Positions 34,659 through 47,534 of a DNA stretch of 64,000 bases are shown in pieces. How positions within the stretch are numbered: position 1 is the first letter of the stretch; each line of letters begins with the position of its first letter. Origin of the DNA: Ophioderma brevispina. Lineage: Eukaryota > Echinodermata > Ophiuroidea > Amphilepidida > Ophiodermatidae. The stretch covers positions 1-64,000 of the forward strand of contig JAMKCH010002882.1 in assembly GCA_023653785.1 (NCBI GenBank), in the 5' to 3' direction. The translations under genes and the position numbers were made by a program. The notes beneath the pieces were generated by a model. That model was given only the letters and a program-made list of their open reading frames with translations, ran no database searches and was not told the DNA's origin.

Positions 34659-35351
34659 CCCTCGTCTACCTGAGCCCTTTTTTTTGTAACAAAACTCCCG
34701 AAGGGGGGGGGGGTGGTTACCACCCCCCTGTGATTTTCGTTACTGAACACCCCGATTCCTGTACCTGGTACACAAAGGATAGCTTAGAGTTTCCTTCTTT
34801 CCATTGGTCTCAAAAAGGACTAACTCACCATTATAACGTCACCATGACGTCCCATATGTTTAGGGAAAGTACGAAAAAACGGGAATAGGGTTGGAAAATT
34901 GAATTTCCGCCATTTTCGCGACTCAAACACCCTTATTATAAAGCTCTAAAATGCTGTCATTATAATAAACTAGTCCCATTTCCCATCAAGTAGAGTCAAA
35001 AACCGCATGAAAATCTGAGTTTCCTACCGGTTGTGTACGAAAATTGAATTTTTCACATTTTCACTGTGTGTGTCTATGGAATGGCGTGTCCCTGTGGATG
35101 TTGCTGTGCTGTGGTTAGGCATGTTGGTACTTCTCTTCCGAAGGGGGGAGGGGGTTCCCCCTATCCACACTTTGGGATCACCCTCGGATCTTAGCCTAGA
35201 CCCCGTGGAATGTTTTTTTTTTGGATTAAAAGGAGTGCGGAACATGTCAATTGACCAATTAACAATAAAATAATTTGGCACCAAAAAAGGTGTTTTAAGC
35301 AAGCCGGGGAAAAAACCTAAAGGGGGGTAACCACCCCCTTCGTAACGAGGG
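34659..35351. mobile_element. piggyBac-like MITE, copy 2 (TTAA target)
   Basis: 693 bp between two TTAA sites (34655-34658 and 35352-35355). Ends CCCTCGTCTACC and GTAACGAGGG form a short TIR starting CCCTCGT. It is collinear with 28762-29568 throughout, including CCCATCAAGTAGAGTCAAAA and the ATTTGGCACCAAAAA block near the right end. The frames 34574-34888, 35024-35395 and 35031-35273 lie in it and are not genes. Confidence 0.85.
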
Positions 35352-35355
35352 TTAA

Positions 35356-35789
35356 TAGTTGTAATGCGAACAAACAAATTCCTATGATTGGGCAATATTT
35401 ACCTAAATGAACAACCAGCGAATTTCTGCGGTTTTTTAACATTACCTTCCAAATTCAATGTGTGTTTGTAGCAGTTGCACAATATTATTGAGGAGGATGC
35501 AAGTATATGAGTGCGTTATTGAAGATGATTCTTTCAAGTTATGGAAATAACAATCTTTTCACACCAATGATTTTCCTATGACCTCAACGCTCTTTTCTGG
35601 TAAATGAACACATTGATATACAATATCTAAACAGTTTCTTTAAATAATCAAATGTTTTCGTGGCAAAAGAGAAAATGTATATACTTGTCTCTTCTTATCG
35701 TGTCCAAACACGGTGGTTCTCAAATATTCTCCAGCCAGAATGGGTACAACATCTGGCTGCTTCACTGAATTTCGCAAGGTCCTTATTTG
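35356..35789. other. No gene recognised
   Basis: Sequence between the MITE and the degraded retrotransposon; no repeat partner was seen. Confidence 0.35.
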
Positions 35790-36590
35790 TGCATTGTTGC
35801 GCCCGCAGTGGGCAGAGCCAGAGGGGTTCCATTGTCTGTGGTGTCTGTTCCCACCACGCTAGTTAGCCTATCAGCTTCGATAGCCCACTTCTGCAAGGAA
35901 ACCTTAAGATTGATCGGCCCAGTTTGTTTCTCAATCTGTTGAGTCATCGCCTTCCGCCCTGAGGATTCATCTCCAGGTGGGGAGAGCTCACCAGGTTCAA
36001 TACCGATGATGATACTTGGTTGATGCAAGTCTTTCTTTCCACAAGGCGACTCTCTTTGACCTCCTTAGAGACTCCTTAGAGACTGTTCAAGAGCTTGGAC
36101 TTTGCTCAAGAAACACTCTCTGGATTTAAGGCGGTTGGCAGCATTTATCTGTCCAGAATAGGGTGATTCACATTAGATACTTGGGCAGCTACGCTCTTGC
36201 CATCTCGCTAAACGCTACGATGGATGTCTGGTGGAGTAATTCCTGCTAGATGTACAAGGTGTTCCGTTGGTGTTTGGACGGAGGCAATCCTGTGGTAAGC
36301 CGGCAGAGGCATTTATCGCTGAATCAAGCTCTTGGCAATGGGATTGATCTTTCCCATACAGGGGCAGGCATACTCTGCATCTATGTAGCACAGGGAATGC
36401 CGTCGATCTTAGGGTTGTGGGCGAGCACCCCTCTTGTGCCAGTCGTGAGTTTGTTCAAGATGTTTGTGCGTGAACATCCTTTTTACTCTTTGTCTTCTCG
36501 ATTTGGGTCGTATAAGAGAGGAGTGCGGTCCAAGGACATCCTAGGTAGAACAGTGATATACATTGCAAATGTTGATTTAATATAGAACAC
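35790..36590 (-). pseudogene. Degraded non-LTR retrotransposon 3' end
   Basis: The minus strand, read through several frame changes, gives fragments typical of the C-terminal half of Jockey-like LINE polyproteins. A LLSYTTQIEKTKSK-like stretch is near 36535-36500 and IDAEYACPCMGK near 36395-36360. PTPTEHLVHLAGITPPDIH is near 36280-36215, equivalent to LRPTPSEFLPVLSG in the element at 9236-11760. A decayed C-terminal zinc-knuckle region near 35840-35800 closes it. The open frame 35783-36028 is only one piece. No tail or target-site duplication was found. The same frames read elsewhere (36250-36585 plus) are shadows. Confidence 0.65.
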
Positions 36591-36799
36591 CCATTTCTGT
36601 TGAGTAACCTTATGCCCCGCTAGTATGATATGCATGATTGTAATGTTTGTCAAGTTCATACATTACGTTATTTTTCAGATTTTTTTTTTTTCCATATTTA
36701 ATCACTAAACGATCCACCTTAGACGCGTACGCGCGTGCTCATGTCATTTAGCGCAAGGAAGCCAGGGATGATCAGAGCTACTTAATTTTAGATGATAGT

Positions 36800-39060
36800 T
36801 AATTACAAAAGACTACTTCTTTCCAATAGAGGCGTATTACCTTCGAACAAATATAATAATTTGAGCCTCACCCCTGCTACAATATGCACAAACATTTCAG
36901 ATTCCAGGAAGCACTTCACTGACATATAGTTTCCATATTTCGGCATATAGAATCCCAGTAGGAAACCTCGGTGAAAGTGAAAAGGTATTAAATGGGCATT
37001 TAACAAAGTTGACCACTGCTTATCAACAATATACTAGCAAACTTTCAATATTCCCAGGAAACACTTACACTGGTTCATACAATTGCTAGAATCCGGCATT
37101 GAATCCACCTAGGTAAGAGCCAAATGGTTATAACGCGTTCCCATCGCTTATAAACATGCCAGCAAACTTTCATCACTCAAATGAGTGGATTCATACAGTT
37201 GAGTTGGCAGTATTTTGGCTGGAAATTCCAGCTAGGATATCAAGTAAAAAGCAGAAATGGTACTAAACCGACATTTCATAAAGTTCTGACTACCGCTGAA
37301 TCAAATATACTAGCAAACGTTCAATATTTTCCAGGAAGCTTTTTTAAGTTCAAACTGATTCATACAATTGCCAGTTCCTCGGCTTGGAATTTTATATAGC
37401 AATTGGCTACTGCTTTCGAAAACAGGCCTAACAAACTTTTTATATCTGGTAACATTCAAGCAAGAAATCACCTGAATCACAGCAATTTTATTTCACACAG
37501 AATTAAATATATAGCGACTGTCCACCGCTTACCAAACTAGTTTTCGAATATTTCGTTATTCTTTCATCCAGTGTAGCCGGACTGTGAAGTAACGGCGGAC
37601 TATAATTACTTTACTTCAAACCTGTTGCTTTGGCACAAATTCACTATTAATATCAGATGAAAACAACAATATACTGAAAAAATTCAGTTTAATTATGGGT
37701 TGTACTATACTACTTTGCGTTTCCCGGCCAAAAAATCAAATACTGCTTGCAAACTTTTAATCTCCTGGAAACACTTGACTAAGAGTTCCCATAATTGGCC
37801 TATTTTAAAATCCAGTTAGACTATCAGTTTTTAAAAGGAATATGGAAGTTTGGTACATAATAGACAATCAAATGTTGCATTTAGTACCATTTGTTACTTC
37901 ATCGGATATTTCTTTCGAGCCAGAAGTTTCAGAATAAAAGTTTTTTTAGCATAGTTTTTTTTATAAGCGGGGTTGCCAATCGCTATATAAAACCGCGGCG
38001 GGCGGAATGATTTTCAAGGTGGAGGGGCCACTCGACACTCTATCTGAGCAATTTTTCATTACGATCGTTTCTCATGCACCTTTGCAAAGCCCGACGTGTA
38101 ATTGGTGCATGTATCATAAACCACTTTGAAAAATGTGGGGGGGAGGGGGGCCACTTTCCAAAATGGAGGGACCATGGCCCCTTGCTCCCCTGGTTCTGCT
38201 GGTGCTGAGTCAAATTCCATGCTGACTCCAATGGTATGAATCCGCTCAATGGTTTCCTGGATATTTAAGTAATTTTGCTAAGGCGATCAGCAATTGCTAT
38301 TATAAATCTAAATCTCCATTTCGTACAATTTATTTATATCATCTTTGGTCCCTAACTTGGAATTCGATTTCAGAAATACTTAAAATTCTATGAACTGCTC
38401 AAATAACAGATGGGACGGTTTGCTGGCATAGTTTGACAAGCGTTTGGCATCGCTTAAAATGTCCATTTTATACAAGTTTAGCTTTCACCAGTTATTTCTA
38501 ACTGGAATTCCATGCTGGATTACTGGCAATGGTATATTGCTAGGATACATTTGATAAGCAGTGGTCATCGCTTTATAAAATGCCCATTTTAGTACCATTT
38601 TTTCTTTTTACCCTATATTCCTACAACTTGGAACAAAAGGTTGGCACACTTTTCTTACCGTACCGTAAAAAGTGTCTGTGTGTGGGGTGCCCCGCTCATC
38701 TCCTCCCCCTGAACAATGTTGAAATCTTGAAATTGTGTTACAGTACCCTAACGGACTCAACATTGATCGGTGGGAAGGGGGAGGTTTTAGGATTAGCAAA
38801 GGCTTCAAGCTTGATAAACCGAAAAGGTTAAATTTCGTACCTTCAAAAATGGCCGATTATTCAATGTAAACAGAAAATGGATTTCCACAAGGTGTGCCAA
38901 CACTTTGACAAAGATTGTAGCTGGAATTACAGTCCAAAGTACTGGCAATTGTGTAATCAGTCAAAGTACTTTCTATAATAATGAAAGTTTACAGTAATTT
39001 TTGATAAACTGTGGACAATCGTCCATATAAAATGTAATGTTAGAACCATTTTTTCGTTCA
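36800..39060. repeat. Eroded array of ~150-bp repeats
   Basis: A recurring unit contains ATACTAGCAAAC-TTCAATATT, GATTCATACAATTGCCAG, GGTACTAAA--GGCATTT-ATAAAG and CCACTGCTTATCAA. Versions are visible near 36950-37080, 37150-37200, 37260-37385 and 37735-37790 in one sense, and near 38400-38610 and 38900-39055 in the other (GATAAGCAGTGGTCATCGCT). Units are heavily diverged and spacing is irregular. G-rich repeats at 38130-38165 interrupt them. It could be old satellite or minisatellite DNA, or repeats within a decayed transposon. Frames here (36803-37006, 37181-37399, 38580-38831) are not supported. Confidence 0.5.
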
Positions 39061-40424
39061 TCAAATATTCCTAGAGAAATGCTAATCTTAAGAAACAGAC
39101 ACTGATAATGAGTTTTCTTATATGATAAGCAATTATTATTTGGCATACTTTTGGGGCCACTCACGTACAAAACCCGCAAGCTCAGCTTGCTGCTACTATT
39201 GACAAGACTCATTATTAAATTAATAATTCTGCACAGTTTTTGCTGTTCTATGCATTTTCTATGGGTTTGTACATTTGGCTGCCATTTTGAAAACATTTTT
39301 GTTTTTTGTTTTTTTTTTTACTTGAAAAAAACACAATAAGAATGGGACATTATTATAAAGGAAACACAAATTTTCCAAATTAAAATTCATTTAATTTAAT
39401 TTATGCAACCATTTGGGTTCTATTTTTAACCATTGTTGTGTAGGGTCGCCTTGTTGAGGTGTACAGGCGCAGCTGAGAAGGAGCGAGACAAATGTATAGA
39501 TATTAAAATAGTGTAATGAAATAGTAGAATTGGTAGTCTGCACATAAGTATCTCATTGATGACATAATAAATTTGATAAATAGACCAATATTTACCAATT
39601 TAGCCCAAAATACATCACCTAAATCTCGTTCTGTCACTTTTGTATATGGATGCAAGAGCACCAGTAATTTATTTATCATTTGAATACCAAAATCATCTTT
39701 CTAGCCTTAACTGTAGTCTTTTTACAGGGAAGTACGTTTTTGGGTGTTTTATTGAAAAAAACATGACTTTTCGTTAAATTCACATTTTCACCCTCAACCC
39801 GACGGTTGCTGCAACTAAGATCTTGATTTTTGGATTCGCAGAAATTTTGAGCAAGACTGACCCTCTCAACCTTTGGACCTCATACACTGCATTAAATCGA
39901 TGCTTGCAACGGACTAATGTCTTTCTCTGAATGGATGATGATTTACTCCAAACAGAACCATTACTATACTAAAATGTGTAAATTTTCATTGGCACTCATA
40001 TAAAGGAATGTTAAATTCAATTAATTAAGTTTCTTATTCCTAATTCTAGTCACATGAAAATTATAATAACATAATTAATTTGGTCAACATGTCGTCGCAA
40101 AATTCACAAAAATGAAAAACCATTTGAATTTCTCTCAACATAAAGCTTATTCATGATTGTAACCATCATTGTTATAACCTGGTAGCTCTGCTATCCCTGT
40201 TTGCTAAGGCACTTTGTCCAATGTCATAACAAGGCTTCACTGACCCGTTCAACTACTTAAATGGAAGTGACATGATCGTCAATTCTAAGCGCTTTAAAAT
40301 GACGGGTTAATGATCTACCATGCATTCACTCTAGTTAGCACTATCACTCCTTCTTTATATTAGAGGATTGTAAGGGAATTTTCCAAGTATTTCAATTAAG
40401 AGAGAAACGTCTACTGCCGTTTAA

Positions 40425-40479
<55 letters not shown>

Positions 40480-41029
40480 TGCTCCACCGCGTATGCTTTC
40501 ATCCTCATTGTCGTGCTCTTGACAAGAAGAGTTACCTTATATAATAGCACCTTCAATTTCAGTACTTAATCGGAGTTACTGATAAGAAAAACATTGCATA
40601 TTTTTAAAAAGAGAAATAAATGATATAATCTATAGCCAATGATATGCTTAGGTTAGTACACCTGAATAAAAAAACCCCGATATCCCCTCCTTACCTTACT
40701 CTATTTCTCTTGAAGTCATCAATTAGAAACATGACTTATTTCTTACTAACAGAATGCGCGAGGTTCGAAATAACATAATTCAAATTTGTTTATTTACACG
40801 TTGACTTTCGAAAGTATCATATTTCCATCTCATTTTTTTGGTTTGATGCTTGTTTGTTGGTACTGAAGACGCACTTCCTCACTACCATCAAGTAATATGT
40901 CCCTCAACCCGACACATTTAAAAAAAATTTTCGGTTTTTTTGTTTTTTGAAATTTATTAAAATGTTTATTTCGCGGCTCAGAAAGTAATATATCCGCGGA
41001 GAATAAATAGGCCAAAAGTATTAGCTCAT
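39061..41029. other. AT-rich region, no gene recognised
   Basis: No coding domain and no clear repeat partner in the window. It contains the T52 run at 40427-40478. Confidence 0.35.
40427..40478. repeat. T52 homopolymer
   Basis: 52 consecutive T. On the minus strand it could be the poly(A) tail of a retroposon whose body would lie beyond 40478, but I recognise no element there. Confidence 0.95.
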
Positions 41030-41250
41030 ATAGCCAAATAGTGGACATTGTTGTTACAAGCTGAATTTTTTCATTATAGGTTCTGGAACATGTGTACTAT
41101 CACTGCCAAAAAGTCCCCTCAAAGTCCCCTGGTGGCATTTTCCGAAATCTAAGATGGCGTCCAAAATGGCCGTTTTTAAAATATTTTTATATATTTTGGA
41201 ACATACATGTTAAAAACAAACAACATATGTTTTTTGAGTATGGGGAATCT
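41030..41250 (+). repeat. Left arm of a 4-kb-spaced inverted repeat
   Basis: Pairs with 45115-45340: GTGGACATTGTTGTTACAAG-type sequence, then CCTGGTGGCATTTTC, GTCCAAAATGGCCG and AAACATATGTTTT occur in the same order on the other strand at the right end. The enclosed ~3.9 kb includes a GC-richer block, a MITE and a LINE tail. Confidence 0.7.
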
Positions 41251-41849
41251 ATTTAAACATAACCAAGGAGTTTTCACGCTTGTCAATCTCAAATTCAAAA
41301 TGGCGCCCAAAATGGCCGCCATTTTTATATTTGCAGAAACGTTAAAACCTACGCAGTGTTCAGAAAAAATGTTCAGAAACTAAATATAGTACTTTAATTA
41401 ATGGAATCCGCAAAATACCTAATATATATTGTATAGCTATTACATAACAATATTCAAGATGTCAATAAAATAAAGTATAGAAAATAGAAAGAGTCCACAT
41501 TTAAATCAGAGTTTTCTCTTTCGTTCCCATCTTAGGACATATATTTGCGTTCACAGCTTGCACCAATTAAGGGGACTTATACCCATCAAGACACCAAACC
41601 CATTATATTGGGTCAAACATGTAAAGAATACAAATATTTAAAAAAACATTAAAATGGCTCTGTACTGACATAGTTATTACTTCACATTATTGGTGGTTGG
41701 ATCAAAAATGTTTTGGTTCTCCCAAAAATGATTAATGAATATTTCCAAGTTTGCCACCGTCACTATGGCAACAGGTCGGCATAAAAAACTACGTTATGGT
41801 TTCAATTATTATGCTTTTCATTAATTTTCCACAGTAACAAAGAAATTTT
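41251..41849. other. No gene recognised
   Basis: AT-rich sequence inside the 41-45 kb inverted repeat, including short CAAAATGGCGCCCAAAATGG-type stretches near 41295. Nothing coding was recognised. Confidence 0.35.
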
Positions 41850-43740
41850 GATAGGGTGTGATATACCAATCCCACAAAACGCTATGTCACAGTTGCCTCT
41901 AGCTGATAGGGCGTTTTTTCCTAGGCAGAGAACCCAGTCCGATCACGTTTTCCCACAGCCATGCTTGGGATTCCGCGCCATTTTGCACTGCATACGGTCC
42001 AACATTCACTTTCAAAGTTACCACACAATTCGGAGACAGTCCTTCCATAAGAACTGTGGAGGTTGGAGCAGTCTCCATAGATCGGCCCTTAAGCAGTGGG
42101 GAACTCAAATTCCACAACGGGGCAAAATGTCCACTTTTTGCTGATTTTGTAATATTTTTAAAAAAAAAAAGCCCACTTTTTTGGTGATCGAATATTCAAA
42201 AAGGAGGCATGTATTGGGGTTAGGTCCACTTTACCCAAAAAAAAAGTCAACACCCCACCCACACCACATCAGGTGGGCAGTGCAGTGGAGAGCACCGACT
42301 TCGGGGCGGTGTCCCCGTGGTTCTGTCCTGCGCCAGTCTTTTTCATTTTGCGTCTCAGATGTGCCAATCGGAGATTGTTTGCAATGCTCACGTCCCAAAC
42401 GATACGGCATTGGAATGGCTCTGGTTCTTGTGGACTAGAGGTAGTGGCTGCAGAGGGACCTAGCACTGTGGGTCAATTATCCATCGATGGTGCTTTAAAC
42501 TCGGCAGGCCCAGAGCTGTTCACTCCGTTTTTTCACCTGGCCGTCGTGCGCAAAAGAAAACTTAACATTCGCTCTAGATGCTGGGATGTGAGCTGCCGCA
42601 GGCTGGCACCAGGGTGTTTTGGCGTCCTGATGGACCACAGCCTTACTTTCAATTAACGCCCCAAGCAGTCCGCTAACCAAGACGCGGCCCTCATGTTGGT
42701 CTCCTCACGGCTCGCGGGGCTGGGTGGGGTGCGTCTTTCCGCACTTTGCATACACCGGTTGTTGATTGCATGCTCGCTGGTGGTGCGCTGCACTGTGTGG
42801 AGTCACTGTGCACTCACGAGATTGATGTCGTTCTGAATGATGAACTTTTTAGCCTTTTAATGACTCCTATAAAATAAGGTACCTCCAGTTCTAGCTGGCA
42901 TAGCTCCTGCAAACCTTAGGAGGAACTTTCAGATGATCAAGCTCGCCAAGAGGTGCTGATGAACCTGGTAGCTTAGTCCCACCACCCCGCTTCGGGGATC
43001 ATAGAGTTCCACAGAATTGCTTTGCGGTCCAGTCCAGATGCTGCAGTCGCGGTGTCCCAGTCGATCATCCTGGACGATACCTGATGACGATGATCCAGAG
43101 GTGGACGTCCTCTGCCATGGACCTAAAGCATTTTGTAGACATTGCATCTTGTAAGCCCAAGGGCTGTGAACTGTGGTGGGAGTGTCATGGGTCGACCTCA
43201 GCAGACTCCGAGATGGCATGGCCGTACAAAGCGCACAGGGTCGTACGCAGGATTATTTTTTTGTTTTGGGGGGTGCGGGCTTCGGAAAAGTGGCCTTTTT
43301 TGGTAAAATGTACCTTTTCTGTAAAAGTGGACCTAGCCCCCCTAAATGGTCCTTTTTTGGACTTTTTGAACATCTCATCACCAAAAAGTGGACATTGTCA
43401 AAATTTCTCTAAATTTTTGACCTTCTTATGCAATAATTCGCAAGAGTGGACCTTTTTCCACTTTTGTGGAATTGGGGGGGGGGACCGGCACCCCCCCCCC
43501 CCCCCGTACGGCCGGAATGATCGGTGTGGGGTTTTCACCGGGCTGCGATTGTGGAGAGCCATGGGCACTGACCACATCATAGATGATTGTGGGCTATAGG
43601 TCCTAGGTCCACGGAGGAGTCCCGGGCCTGATCAACACTGGACGGTGAGGAGAATCGTCCACTGTGATTTTGGACTTAAAGGAACGAACGAACGAAGGAG
43701 AACACTGCGCTCTCATTGGCCCATAATTTATCTTATTAGT
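41850..43740 (+). other. GC-richer unclassified block upstream of a LINE tail
   Basis: Base composition and low stop density differ from the surroundings (frames 41848-42144, 42273-42656 and 43084-43599), but no domain was recognised. It ends in an ACGAACGAACGAAGG run near 43683, then 50 bp later the LINE tail at 43741-44033. It may therefore be the 5' or 3' untranslated part of a LINE, or an unrelated element. It is split by a likely MITE at about 43240-43510. I do not assign a function. Confidence 0.35.
43240..43510. mobile_element. Probable MITE with GTACG ends
   Basis: Sequence on both sides reads GTCGTACGCAGG and CCCCCCGTACGGCC. The interior begins GGATTATTTTTTTGTTTTGG, has repeated AAAGTGGACC-TTTTT blocks, and ends in a G-run then a C-run. 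It looks inserted into a GC-richer block. Exact ends and target-site duplication are uncertain. Confidence 0.45.
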
Positions 43741-44033
43741 CCGCGTCAGGAGCTTACGATATTGTAATGACTGTGGTCACATCCCCTTACTTGTATCATT
43801 ATTGTAATATTGAGTATATTTTACTTGTATGTATTACAACTGCCAGCAATAACCATAAGCCCTATCGGATTGTCCATTCCTGGTCTAGCATATCATATCA
43901 TATACCTCACCAGTTCATCTTAGTACAGTCTTCAATTTGATACTTTCTGTATTTTAATATTTATACTGTAATTATATCTTTCTGTCACGTACGATATGTT
44001 TGCTGAATAAATGGAATTGAATTGAATTGAAAT
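43741..44033 (+). mobile_element. LINE 3' tail ending in (TTGAA)n
   Basis: Same family as 688-955: TATTGTAATATTGAGTATAT, TAAGCCCTATCGG, CTAGCATATCATA and GATATGTTTGCTGAATAAAT, ending GAATTGAATTGAATTGAA. It is a typical 3' end of a non-LTR retrotransposon with a short tandem-repeat tail. Unlike the copy at 688-955 it is not flanked by a visible duplication or A20. Confidence 0.7.
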
Positions 44034-44387
44034 AGTAATATTTATTATTAGGTGCTGTTTACTTCAGTCAACAATAATATTCTCCAATTTTCTATTGTTT
44101 TAAATAATGACATATCTTTTTCCACACAACTTTACTCTGTACTGCATTCTTTTTACGTGGAAGTTTATGTTCTCACTTGTGCTTATAAATAGACACGTCT
44201 TTCTGCCATTTTGAGCATCGACTTGTCAAACAAACTAATACAATTTCCAATTATTTATCCTTCTTTCCTCTTAAAATATATCTCAATCGCTGTTTACCGT
44301 ATTTTAACTAGTGGAGATCGCCGTCACAATTATTCACACTCTGCCTTCACCATCCTTATTAATTAATAACACATTATCTTAGCACAA

Positions 44388-44768
44388 AACACTGCCAAAA
44401 TTTTTGTCTCTCCATCTCATTATCGCTCTTTCAAGTTCGGATTTAAATATTAAACCGCACATGATCCATAATATGAATAAAACCACGTATTTTATACATA
44501 CTCCTTGTTTCTTGAGCATTCCATGACCGTTCTCATTTCAAAATTGAACCTTACCAGCGCTCACTCATATTAGCCAACACTGCCAATTTTTTTTCTCTTC
44601 ATCTCATTACCTCTTTTTTAAGTTTGCTGTATTTATCTATATAAATCGCACCTGATCACAATAATATGATAAAACAACTTATTTTATTCTTATTCTTTGT
44701 TTCTTTTGAGCATTTTATGACCGTGTTTTCTTTTCAAAATCTTATACTAAGCGCTTACTTCATCTCCA
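44388..44768. repeat. Diverged ~190-bp tandem repeat
   Basis: 44388-44575 and 44576-44768 both run through AACACTGCCAA, CATCTCATTA, AATCGCACCTGATC-like, TTGTTTCTT-GAGCATT and ATGACCGT in the same order. No coding content. The flanks 44034-44387 and 44769-45114 hold nothing recognised. Confidence 0.7.
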
Positions 44769-45114
44769 CTCTTATTTCATTTTTCAGTTTACCACTTTGA
44801 CATTTCATACATATGTCAGACAATAAGGGGAAATCGACGCACCATCCCGTGGTAATGATAACTTAAGAATTAATGTATATTATGTATATTGCATAGCTGG
44901 AGTAATTGTTACGAAACCACTTGGCGTTTTAGTCTGGGTAGTTAGAATTATCAACAAATCGTATGATTCCCTGTGCCTAATTTTATTTATCTAAAATTGA
45001 CATTTTTCAATATTTCAGCCCACCATACGGATTCGAAAGGGAGGCAAAATTCGGGGTAACTTTTTTTGGATTTTGGATCGTTGCCAAGGTTAAATCACCT
45101 TTATAGTGTTTTAA

Positions 45115-45340
45115 TGTAAATCCTTATACCTCAAAACATATGTTTTATACCTTATTTTGGTTTCTAGCTATATGGTTTTTGGAAATTATGAACAAAATAC
45201 AAAAATGCGGCCATTTTGGCACGCACTTGGATTTTGAAAATGCCACCAGGGGAGTTTCGGGGACTTTTTATCAGTGATTCTACACATATTCCTGGACCTA
45301 TCCTGAAAAAATCAGCTTGTTCCAAAATGTCCAGGTAAAA
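45115..45340 (-). repeat. Right arm of the 4-kb-spaced inverted repeat
   Basis: Reverse-complement partner of 41030-41250. Confidence 0.7.
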
Positions 45341-46910
45341 CTATACTAATTGGCCTAGAAAGGTTCTGAGCCTAAAGAAGAAGGATGTGAGCTGTACAGT
45401 TCCACTGTACGAGAATTTAAGCGCACCAAATGAACAGTGGACATTTTGAAAGTGCATGTTTTATAATTTTTTCTTCAAAAAACGATTAAATTTTGTACCC
45501 TCCAAACCTTTAAGAATCAGCTGTTTTTTAAGATTTGGGGATAATCAATCTTCAGATTTTCTCAAAACTAATTTAAAGGAGTGAATTACTACGAGGATCA
45601 TGAGGAGAGGATAGTCGTGGCAAAGGGGGATGCCCTGTCTTGAGATATCGTGAAATTGTTATTGTTCAAACTTTCCGTTTTTTAAATATAATTTTACACC
45701 ATTGTTGGTAGATTTTAAGGTACTACTCTAAAGTTAGCCACATAAAATTTTCCACATGTTCATTGGATAGGTTTAATACTTTTTACAATACGGCAAAAGA
45801 CAGCTTTCCTTCTTCTACCTTAGGCTCAACGTTTCATGCCCCTTTTATAGATTGCAACAAAAAACGCCTTTAATACTTTTCTTGCCTTAAAAGTTTTAAG
45901 GATTAGGAGGGCAATTTGAGAGCTGAATTTTTAAAACAAATGTTTGCATACCAATTATTAGTTTTTTGACAAATTATAAGGTAGTTCTGGCTTATACAGT
46001 ACTATAATCTGAAAGTGCCCCAATTGTGCCAGAATGTATCTCAATAGCTGTTGGCATACATACTGTATACTTTTGTCCCATCTGCAAATGACAGTTTAAT
46101 AGATACATCACGACATACTTCCAAGGTCAAACTGGATTAAATTTTCAGAATAGTCTTATACCCGTAATGGTCAGATGTAATATTGAAATTCTTCAAAGGG
46201 ATCAACTTCATAAAGAAGCTTAAAGATGCGAAAACAGTAACGTAATGGTGGAATTATCTTCAGTATGTTCTGGCTTTAATAAGTGTAACAGCATGAAACG
46301 CAATGTCCTACCGACACCTTGATACCTTGCGTCCAAATTCAAATTTTTATTGAACTTCAACAAGTAGTTAATAAGTTCACCATATAAGTTCAATGTAAAT
46401 ATTTTTTTTATAAGAAATAAACAAATTCAATATTTAGTTTATATTACAAAATTGGTATCTGTTAAAATCATGCCAGAATGAACATTACCCTCCAAATCCA
46501 AAGAAATGGTTTTATTGTACTATCTTTGTGCATTAAAATTGGTTGTTTGAGAAAATTAGACTTCCCTTGTTTACTTTAATCTGTTTCTTTCACAGTACTC
46601 GAACACTCTCCCATGCATTAAAATTGGCACAAAATCGTTTTGGTGAATCGAAATATGCAATAACCTATTGGAAAGCCTGATCTTTGTTCATTAATATTAA
46701 TTTAAAAAAAGAAAAAACCTAAAAAATTAAAATTTCTATTTACCATTTTTTCCTGATTGTAATCATTTTTTGAGCACAGGCTCGTAGACCATATATAGCC
46801 AACCTATAGCTCTAAAAAACTTATGGCATAGCACAAACGAGATATGCATTTCAATACAATCCGAACATTTTAAAAAATTTGGCCCTGTCAATTAAACCAA
46901 ATGCTTCTAC
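45341..46910. other. AT-rich region, no gene recognised
   Basis: No ORF above background, no domain and no partner repeat were seen. Confidence 0.35.
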
Positions 46911-47156
46911 AGGGTGACCCATAAAACTTACCCAAATGGAAAGTGATTTTTCCACTTTCTGTATTTGATATCTGTGGATTTGATTTTATCCTAAGAATGG
47001 GTAATAGAGCATCTTACCTGAATTTGTTTTCTTTTGTTGAGTTCCACTGAAGATATGTAGCAATAAGTCATCACCACAGACTTGTTTCACGGACATTCAT
47101 TTTTTCTCATGCATGGTTGAACACAATCACAACATCCAAAGTAATACCTTTAGTTT

Positions 47157-47534
47157 CTATCTTTCCACATTTCCTCCCTGATTTGGCGATACACCTGGTA
47201 GCCCTGGAGTGCATGTGTTGAACAGCTCTGATGTTACACTCGTTCTCCTATTGGCGGTATATGCATCGTTTATCCATCTTCGTAGTTCTGGTAATGTGTT
47301 TGGGGACCCTCTTGTCAACTCTAGCTTTTCATCACCCATAGCCAAAATCAGCGGAGTTAGATCCTGGACGAGGAACCATTCACCGCATGCCCTAATCCAA
47401 GATCCAATTTGGAAGGATTCCTGAAGGCGGTTTCTAACCATTACATACCTGTGTGCTGGTGCACCGCCTTGAAGAAACCGACGAATTGCTCCATTGCTTT
47501 GCTGCTGAAAAATGCGCCGCAACCCTGGTTCCAA
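47157..47534 (-). pseudogene. Mariner-like transposase, C-terminal fragment
   Basis: A 125-codon frame covering the end of the catalytic domain and the C-terminus (NTLPELRRWINDAYTA, then NTCTPGLPGVSPNQGGNVER). The catalytic Asp position next to GAPAHR and the third acidic site appear lost. It belongs to the element at 46911-48060. Confidence 0.75.

Noticed and set aside
36040..36150. Minus-strand NAANRLKSRE-like peptide resembling a bZIP basic region, followed by leucines
   Set aside because: It continues directly from the decayed LINE C-terminal motifs at 36215-36400 and is interrupted by a stop in a short duplicated stretch; it is retrotransposon sequence.
40427..40478. Poly(A) tail of a recognisable retroposon
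   Set aside because: No LINE, SINE or processed gene could be identified beside the T52 run.
42273..42656. 127-residue ORF, possible LINE ORF1
   Set aside because: No zinc-finger, coiled-coil or RRM signature that I can point to; left as unclassified.
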